Source: Synura sp. LO234KE (taxonomy: Eukaryota; Sar; Synurophyceae; Synurales; Mallomonadaceae). Taken from it: a stretch of DNA of 15,942 nt. The notes below the pieces were generated by a model. The model saw only the letters and a program-made list of their open reading frames with translations. It was not told the DNA's origin and did not search any database. Below, piece by piece: positions 8,605 to 15,942 of the stretch; position 1 is the first letter of the stretch; each line of letters begins with the position of its first letter. The stretch spans positions 1 to 15,942 of the forward strand of contig VKHC01000190.1 of NCBI GenBank assembly GCA_015143735.1, read 5' to 3'. The translations under genes and the position numbers were made by a program.

Positions 8605-9087
8605 TTAGGGCCTCATTACTGCGGCATATGTTTTCATGAGAGTGAAGTAGTAAGCGAAAGCATATTCTTTTTATTTATTTATTAAATGGATGGTTTCCGC
8701 TCAGGCGGGCTTCGCTGGCCTTAACAACTCGTTGCCATCATGAATCTACAATATATATGTACAACATCAACGCTCAACTCAACAGCCAGATTAGCTTGTC
8801 CATTAGTAACACTTCTATTCACAAAATGATTTCCAGAAGAATATCTTATGCGCTGCAGGTGCTCGGGTCGCTCCTCATAGCGGTCACGTGCTAGATTCAA
8901 GCATCCTCCCAACCCATGGCAGCAGCCCTACAAAGTAAAGATGATGATAGGTTACCCAACTATTGACCGGTCAACCCATGGCGCTGAAACACACCAACGC
9001 TAATCACACAATAGAAAACTCAGACATCATGTTTTTCTTGCGCTTTATGGAAAGTAACTATCAACTCATTACTCGTGTTTCTGATTC
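8605..9087. other. convergent 3' region between the small gene and the HECT gene
   Basis: No exon was found on either strand. It should contain the 3' UTRs of the small plus-strand gene and of the HECT ligase, whose stop is at 9088-9090 on the minus strand. The only notable element is the overlapping set of polyadenylation-like signals at 8670-8686. The minus-strand frame at 8721-8912 has no family features and lies past the HECT stop. Confidence 0.5.
8670..8686. terminator. two-way polyadenylation signal cluster
   Basis: On the minus strand three overlapping AATAAA hexamers lie at 8670-8675, 8674-8679 and 8678-8683, about 400 bp downstream of the HECT stop. On the plus strand ATTAAA lies at 8681-8686, about 80 bp past the stop of the longest model of the small gene. 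The element could serve both convergent transcripts. It is also simply a TTTA tandem repeat, so function is inferred from position. Confidence 0.4.
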
Positions 9088-11626
9088 TCACCTCATTCCG
9101 AGTGAGGTATCGTCCCCGTCGATCGCGCTACAGTTATGAACCGCGTAGTGCAGTCGTTGACTCATTATTTCTCTGGAAGAGTATCTGCCATGAACACGAG
9201 ATTCGTGTGAAAGGAGATCAGTGTAAGCCAACGCAGAAAGCAGTGAGTTCTAGAACAAGGACGAGCTACGATGACGTTTCCATGTTTTCATATGAACCAA
9301 CCTAGGCAGCTCCAAGCTGAAGAAACAGGTATGCGCCACGGGGAGGTACTGATCAGCCGGACTCCTGCCGGTGACAGAAACGGTGGAGCACAACAATTAC
9401 GAAATGGTGAATTCCGAATAATGGAGGATGGCATATATTTATGTGCAAAGGGTTTTGGTTGGTCTACATAAGCTCACTTGCTGAAGGACTGAATCTTCAT
9501 GCGCTGTGCGAACCCCGCCCTGTGCAATACGTGGAAATACAAATATTAAATTATCTCAGTGTGTCAACAGAGGAGCCGATGTCTCATAATTTGATATATA
9601 CGTTAAGTCTATCGAGCCTATTTACTTACTAGGTAAAGTATGAATCGATTGAATTGATATTTAAAAAAACGTAGATGTTAAAAATACTACGGCGACAATG
9701 ATACGGCAGGAATGAGCTCTAACATTCACACCGTTATAGGCCAGCATAAATGTCGATGCGCAAGGTAAAATAGACGTTGTTAGGCCTCACCTCGTCAAAG
9801 GCAATCTGCTCCTCCCCCAAACGAATTTCAAGAACGCCTTCTGATCACTAGTGCTGAAGTCATCCCGCAGGATAGACCAGAACCAGTGAATGCACGGATC
9901 GGAGGGACCAAATCCTGAGCCATACTCGGTGGCGGACTGGTACATAAAAAGAGAGGGATGGTCAGAACATGCTCTCAAAACAGAGTGTGGACAATATGTA
10001 GTACCTGAAGTAGTGGCAAATTCACAGTAGATTCGCCGCATATGAAAGTTTCCAACTCTTCCCACTGCAAGAGAGCGAGAACTTCACCACCACACGAGTT
10101 TGGTGTTAAGTTTGGAAGGTTTGTTGAATCGCAGGTGATAAGTCAATACCTGCTGCAGGAATCTGAGTGGAGAGTCCTTCTCTCACAGCCGCCGCCACAG
10201 CTGGATTGCCATTGGACGCAGGATGTGGGGTAGAAGGAGAGCGGATGAAACCTAAAATATACGTATTGTTTATTGTCTCTGAGTTGTACGGACCGTCCAT
10301 TTCGTGGATGCGGAAGTGCTCTGCTTCGTTGCAGTACTGGGCGAGCGTTTCCCTCGTGACCGTGTCCTATCCCATCGCAAACGACACAAGGGAAAGTTAC
10401 GATGTGTAATAGTGACATCCGATGAGGTAAAGTCCTTCGTAAGTACGCGCGAATGAACCTCACCACATCTTCATCCTCCAAGCTGTTTTCCGCTTGCTTC
10501 TTGGGTAGCAGTGAAACAGTGGACCCGCCTAGCGATATCACGCTGAAATCAAGGCCCTCCAGCTCGTCCTGGTACGCCTCGGATTCCTCCTGCAGATTGA
10601 AGGACCAACCATCAGATTGTGAAACACTTTATGAATCAAATGAATTACAACATCATATTTGTGGATCAGAACGCGATCTGTTTAAGGCTAAGAAACATCG
10701 TCGACGAAGTCTAGAATTTCGAATTGCCAAGGTAAGCATGAATCACCTCTTTCGAATCCTTTTTCTCATCTTCAGCGCCCCGATCCTCTTCTAGCTTTTC
10801 AGCCAGAGTGCGAAGGCGCTCCAGACGACCCACTTCCAGAGTATCTATGGCACGAACATCCTCGATCGTAACAGTTTCCGATGCCAAGAGTTTCCATACT
10901 GGATTCAAAACGACATAAGCGCATCAGGCAATTGATTAGTACAGAGTTTCTCGTACCAATCGGAATGAGAACAACAGACGCACCGATCGGTGCCAAGCAT
11001 AGCTCCAGATATCCTTTCGTACGGGCCGCCATCCCCATCAGTTTACCCAGAAAACAAAACATCTGTAACTGCTCCGGTGCGGTGGAATCTGCGTTGCATC
11101 ATAAATCGTATGAAGAGTCGGTACCATTCAAAATAATTTTTAATGTCATTCGATCCTATCATAGCACAAAGGTAGAATTCGGATGCAGCAAATTCAGTCG
11201 GTACACGCACCGGGATTCAACACCCACGTGTCTCGATGAGAGCCGACGAGCGCCGTGGCATTCGGACACGGTCGTAACAGCGGAAGCGAGGACGACATCA
11301 GCTCCTGACACATAACGCTCCAGGACTCCCTGTATGGTCCTCCCGCATCATGAGCTCTGAGAACACCATAAATAAGATTATAATTGAGCTAAGAATTAGA
11401 ATTACAGACATAAACATTCCCGAAAAACAGCCGACTCTTTTCAGTCCAAATCCAAATACCTCTCCCCAGAGAAGAACACGGTCCATAACTGGCCCGTGCG
11501 ACGTAACGAAGGCGCGGACATCCCTACGATATGGCCATAAAATAACTCATCCGACGCCTTCAGTTATTTTTAGAGCCTTACCGTGTATCTTACGAAAGGC
11601 CTGTCCGAACACCGACCAACGTCCCT
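9088..11626 (-). other. HECT catalytic domain block (13 exons) of the giant ligase
   Basis: Joined exons from 11626 to 9088 give a full-length HECT domain of about 395 residues. The N-lobe shows RWSVFGQAFRKIHG, RAHDAGGPYRESW, RDTWVLNPDSTAP, FCFLGKLMGMAARTKGYL and VWKLLASETVTIEDV. Later parts show ISLGGSTVSLLPK, AVREGLSTQIPAAVLALLQW, WEELETFICGES and LKFVWGRSRLPLTR. The C-lobe has FAQRMKIQSF, then LPVAHTCFFSLELPRYSS, in which the Cys (codon 9325-9327) is the predicted ubiquitin-thioester residue. It ends LHYAVHNCSAIDGDD before the TGA at 9088-9090. All key positions are intact, so the domain should be active. The LPVAHTCFF...YSS...NC..ID pattern places it near HERC1/HECTD4-type HECT domains. 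The small exons (42-152 bp) hide this domain from simple open-frame searches. Confidence 0.93.
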
Positions 11627-14600
11627 CTGTATCTACAGTTTAAATGGTTTAGGGGTATGGATGTTTGTAGGACTAATCCAGAATATGGAGAGCTACTCAC
11701 CACACTCGCCGCGTGACGCATGTCCTAAAGCTCTGGATCGAGATAACACGATTTCAAATTTCGCGGCGGGATCTGTCGTATGCAGGATATTTAAGACTCT
11801 AGGTCTCATAATAACATATTGCCACCCGTAAAATGGCAAGTAGTTGAGTGGAGGGAGTACCTCCCGAAATATCAGAGTAAATTCTATTTGAACAAGATTT
11901 AAAGCGCTAGGTTTTGGAGGTGCAGATATACTCGGACAAGGAATTATCCGAGCTCGACCGTCAACACAGGTAGGAGCGTACTTGAGATGGCCTCGGATGA
12001 CGTCATAGCAGCCTCGATGACCGGCCCCTTCACGCATGCGAAGACATAGGACCTGCAACAACATGCGTTACTATAGCGATAGTCGTGGCGGAAGTGTATA
12101 AAGTGCCACCTTAGTCTGGATAATATCTGTCCCAAGCTCCAGCATATCCCATTCGCCTCGGAACCAGCAGTGGAACACGTTGACAGGGTGGTAACCGACA
12201 AGTCTATCAAATGAAGACACTCGGACAGCTCGATATTTAACTGGGTAAAAATTGGCAGCAGGTGGGTGTGGGGGGAGGAGGTTAGGGTGGTTTTAAAGGG
12301 GAGAGTACTTTGTCTCCACCGCCACCTGTTTCATCAATTCGAAGCGAGTGGCGAGGAGCACGCTGTCACCCGACGGATGCGATTGGGTTGCCACTGCCAG
12401 CGGTTCGGGAGTGGGAGTAGTCGGTGTGGGTGTTGGGGCTATGGTGGGCGAGGGTTTTGGGGTCGTCGAATCCGCGGTTGCCGACCAAGATATAACTGCT
12501 CGCGCGCACAGGTCCAAGACCTCCCCTATTTTAAATTTCAAGTACGGTAAAGGCAGTTACATATTATGCATTCGAAAATTTCAACGACTTCATTCACCAG
12601 TGAAGGAGAGCACTACAAAGTCATACTTACTCGCCAAGCTGCTATCTTGCGCTCCGTAGCCTTCAATCGGAGTTCTACTCAGATGAATCCAACAGAACGA
12701 TCAGCGTCAATAAGGAGATAGCTCGTGGCGACACATGTACGCGCGTGTCTCACCTCGATCTTGGAGGACTGCCGCTCTCACTAGGACTTGAAGCATCTCC
12801 TCCTCCGCCTGACTGCTCCTCCTCTTCTTCATTTAGAGCTTTCTAAATAATAGCAACAGAGATTAGTCACCCATGATTTGCTTAAGAATTGCGATTCGTT
12901 TATGTCGGAGACTTATATGCATGCATATATGCGCGAGTTCAATGGACTATTATTACAGCATGTCTGCCAACACCCACAAACCTTGAGCACAGGGTAATCA
13001 TTCAACTCTTGAGGACTGGGACATAGCTCACTCCACGTGCTGCGTAATATACGCTGTTTATCATACCCCCTGGGAGAGTGCAAGAGTCACGTGATTATAG
13101 CAAATTGTGCGAATGACGACCGCTAAGTTGAAAAAATTCCTTCACGAATAGCGCTTACCTTGCTGACGCCGTAGCCTGAACATATCGAATTAGTTCACTA
13201 TCCAGAGTGCTGCCATTATAACTCTTAAACTTTGAAAATATCCTCCTGAACACGTATAAATCGAGAGTACGAGATGGGTTTATTAAGCGAACTTCTTTGT
13301 GGACACTTGTCGAGCACTAAACTAAATGAGAAGTATATGATAGCACCCGTCCGTTGACTTACTTCGAACAGCATCGGCGCTCGGACGAGTATTCCTCCCT
13401 CGTCACCAAAGCCAAATGATCTAGAACATGAGTGGAATATTTACGATCAAAATTCTATGCTTTAAAGACTAAGAAGTAAATTAAGAAATATAAGTACCAA
13501 GAATAGGTTCCACTGTTAGGTGAATAGCGCCCTCGTATGTAAGCTGCTTCCCCAATCCAGTCTAGAAAATTAGAAGTACAACACACAAAGTTAAACGAAC
13601 GTTCATTTAATCGATGCTGTAATGAGGAGCTACATACGTCCGGGATCATGACGGGATGTAGTGGATATATAAAATTTCCCGACAGAGGATTCACTCACCA
13701 CTTGGCGCCTCCTCAGGCTAACTGTCAAGTCAGCGCACCACATGATGATCTTGGACTTGTGCAGATATCCTCTGACGTGTAAAGGCAGCGACGTGAGATA
13801 ACGGTGACAATCGACGACGACGTCGCTTCATAGCGATGTCATCTTCCTCACCTATGCCATATCTTCACCTCTCCTTGTACTCCGGTAGACCATCTGAAAG
13901 TGCAGGTATCGAGGAAGACACGACAGAGAATAGTGAGCTAGTCTCGTGTAATAGAAGCGCCGAGACCAGGGATGGAGCAAGGAGAGAGTGACCGCTACGC
14001 GTACCTGTACCAAGGCAACTCCGATGCGATACCGACAGAATTCGAAGCTCTCCACCAAACCTGCACAGCGATCTCTACACCGGCTGCCACATCGCTCGCT
14101 TTAACACGTCGGACCGACACCACATCTCCGAGCCCGCCGGGGCCCCCGTCCTCGTCTCTCTCGGACCACCAGCTCTCCCCGCGCACGACTACATCCCCTG
14201 GACAAGGTTCGTCATCAGAGACCTCCCCGGGCACACTGAGAGATTGGATGTTCTTTCTGTTGGCAGAAGTCGGGGACAGAGTTGCAGATTGAATCATTTC
14301 GTCGAGTTTCGGAGAAGTTGTCCATTTCGGTTCGAAGTAGTGGAATTCAATTGAATCCGGAGCCCAGCAATGGCGATCAACATACGGATAAGTCCCTTCC
14401 ATTTTAAAGATAAGCCCAGATGAAAGTACGGACATCTTGTCTATTTCTACTCTGTACCCCAATGCACCAGGCACTGCGATCGTTTTCGTTATGTCCCCAG
14501 TGGAATAGTCCAGCGCTACCACGGATCTTTGTCGTTGTTCACAGAGGGGGCGAAGAACGTCGTTTACGATAACCTCAGGTATTTCGTCAAACAGTAAACT

Positions 14601-15942
14601 GTTCATGAGCTTCGAGGCGCGATAAAGCGACTTCAAGCAACTAGGAAAAGGATTCCGGCTGACCCGTTGCTTTACATGGCCAGGTAAGAGCATATAACTC
14701 GACTTCGTGGAAGACAGCCGTTTGTTCGACCGAGAATGTGTTAGATCACCGCCCTCAGAAGTAATGATGGTCAGCGTATGGTCGTTACAGAACGTAGCTC
14801 CAATTACGAAATTCACGTCGTCATTAATTGGCAACGAAAACACGTGGCGGTACTCGTCATAGTTAACCGATAATGTAGCAGAACCGGTTATCTTATCACA
14901 CTCCATCGTTAGAATATCTCCCACCTTTAGTGCCCTGAACGAGTCCACCACCGTTCCACAAGCACAGATCTTAGACGGTTCTGAGGAGGAAGACCGGTTG
15001 TTATACAGTCCCCAGCTCCCTGCCACTTCGCCTATACTACGAGACCCGCAATTCGGAAAGCCCTCTACAGCGATACCAAATGACATCGTATTGTTGAATG
15101 CAGGAGCCTCGTCTAGTCGAGCGGATAATCTACATCGTAACCTCGACATTCTGAAGAGCGCGGCGGGATAACAAGAAACGCCTCCTGGACGATTGGCCGA
15201 CCGGTTCTGATTGAAGAACAGGAGGTCCTCCTGGGATATTGCCGTGTTCCATTCCGTCGCTACTTCAACATCGATCGACCAGCGGTCATTGGTGGAAGTA
15301 TTGGTCCCCGCCGCAGCTCCCGCTCGACCAGGCTGTTCATTTAAAACGACTTTAAGATCACGGGTTTACGACCATCAAGAGCACAACAACTCACCGGATT
15401 CACCGCCGCCGTCGAAGCGCCACTCTTAGACTCTTTCGCACGGACGTGTAGGCGGAGGTGGCCTAACTGCACGCCCTCACTGCCCAAGCCCCTCGTCGAG
15501 TTGATTTCCAGTCGCACGGATGTAACTAGAACTTCACAGTTTGACTCGGATAAGCTGAATTTGCGCCACTGACACCGCTCAGAGAAGACTTCATTAGGGT
15601 TTCCAACAGTCAAGTGCAGACAATCTTGTGGGTATCTGGGTTGAGAAAGCAGAGAGAGAGAATGAATGGCGGAGGCAATTAGATATTGCAAATCTATTGG
15701 ATGTAGCCCTCCTGGTAAATCAAATCAATCCTATACCTGTGCAACGTAGCCCACTTTCCGTCCTCCTTACGGCCTAATAACGTCCACGTCGCGGGGTCTC
15801 GACCGACGTTCTCCCCAGCAGCGGAGGACAATGAGTAACCTAGCAGCTTCACTCCCTTCTCACAGTTCGGAAGGGCAGATGTAGGCCAGGATAGATTGGG
15901 TGGTAGATCGACGAAATCGGCCCGTATCCACGTCGCCGAGAC
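9088..15942 (-). CDS. giant HECT E3 ubiquitin ligase, 3' part: discoidin-like, SPRY-like, MIB/HERC2, HECT; 29 exons, 5' end outside window
   Basis: HECT ligases take ubiquitin from an E2 onto a cysteine and pass it to substrates. Exons: 15942-15737, 15635-15395, 15332-14005, 13893-13852, 13771-13699, 13561-13498, 13420-13363, 13245-13159, 13069-12982, 12842-12782, 12660-12631, 12525-12326, 12240-12110, 12052-11959, 11906-11861, 11772-11701, 11626-11582, 11523-11460, 11356-11211, 11088-10984, 10898-10747, 10589-10464, 10366-10294, 10200-10150, 10081-10005, 9936-9791, 9519-9478, 9364-9302, 9184-9088. They join to 1,335 residues plus TGA, numbered from the window edge. Domains: discoidin-like sandwich about 1-140 (RDPATWTLLGRKEDGKW, QWRKFSL); SPRY-like about 165-341; MIB/HERC2-type about 528-605 (DVVVRGESWW, DEDGGPGGLG); helical linker with EEEEE and a Pro/Thr run; HECT from about 940. 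All introns are GT-AG and every phase agrees. The 12782 donor is the least certain; a donor near 12754 breaks the frame. The order resembles HECTD1, while the HECT domain itself resembles HERC1 and HECTD4. Confidence 0.85.

Noticed and set aside
8721-8912. Minus-strand open frame as a further HECT exon
   Set aside because: The HECT C-lobe is complete and stops at 9088-9090. This frame carries no HECT-like sequence.
10453-11643. Several plus-strand open frames of 97-144 codons
   Set aside because: All are shadows of minus-strand HECT exons and introns, where the opposite strand carries clear HECT motifs.
12255-12300. G-rich plus-strand run resembling a G-quadruplex
   Set aside because: It is the complement of the pyrimidine tract before the TTTTTACCCAG acceptor of an intron in the HECT gene, which explains it.
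12754-12842. Alternative exon end at the GTGAGA donor near 12753
   Set aside because: In the frame set by the upstream exon (PVLK|KALNEEEEE), this donor leads to a TAG in the next exon. The donor at 12781 keeps the frame.

Overview
The window is nuclear DNA of a eukaryote, most likely a photosynthetic protist such as an ochrophyte-type microalga. The reasons are short GT-AG spliceosomal introns (about 50-270 bp), nucleus-encoded ubiquitin ligases, a bacterial-type 16S rRNA methyltransferase with a basic N-terminal extension, and a long WGLxxLGxxW repeat protein of the kind common in algal organelle RNA biology. The lineage is inferred from gene content and is not certain. Gene models were built by hand from splice sites, reading-phase agreement and protein family motifs.

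Layout from left to right. Positions 40-135 hold five copies of a perfect 12-bp palindrome. No gene is visible from 136 to 860. A two-exon rsmI gene (861-2131, minus) stands head to head, 84 bp apart, with a four-exon FHA-RING-zinc-knuckle ubiquitin ligase gene (2216-4158, plus). After a gene-free stretch with a 12-C run comes a three-exon gene on the minus strand (4802-7502) for a protein of about 16 helical repeats. It diverges from a short unrecognised plus-strand gene (7753 to about 8604). From 9088 to the right edge runs the 3' part of a very large minus-strand HECT ubiquitin ligase gene. It has 29 exons in the window, 1,335 codons before the stop, and it continues beyond 15942.

The large gene encodes, in order, a discoidin-like (F5/8 type C) beta-sandwich, a SPRY-like domain, a MIB/HERC2-type domain, a helical linker with acidic and Pro/Thr tracts, and a complete HERC1-like HECT domain with its catalytic cysteine codon at 9325-9327. 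All 28 splice junctions keep phase.

Two themes recur. One is ubiquitin signalling, with a phosphopeptide-reading RING ligase and a giant HECT ligase. The other is organelle RNA and ribosome biology, with RsmI and the repeat protein. Nothing shows that the genes form a single system. No prokaryotic operon, CRISPR array, transposon, rRNA or tRNA was seen.
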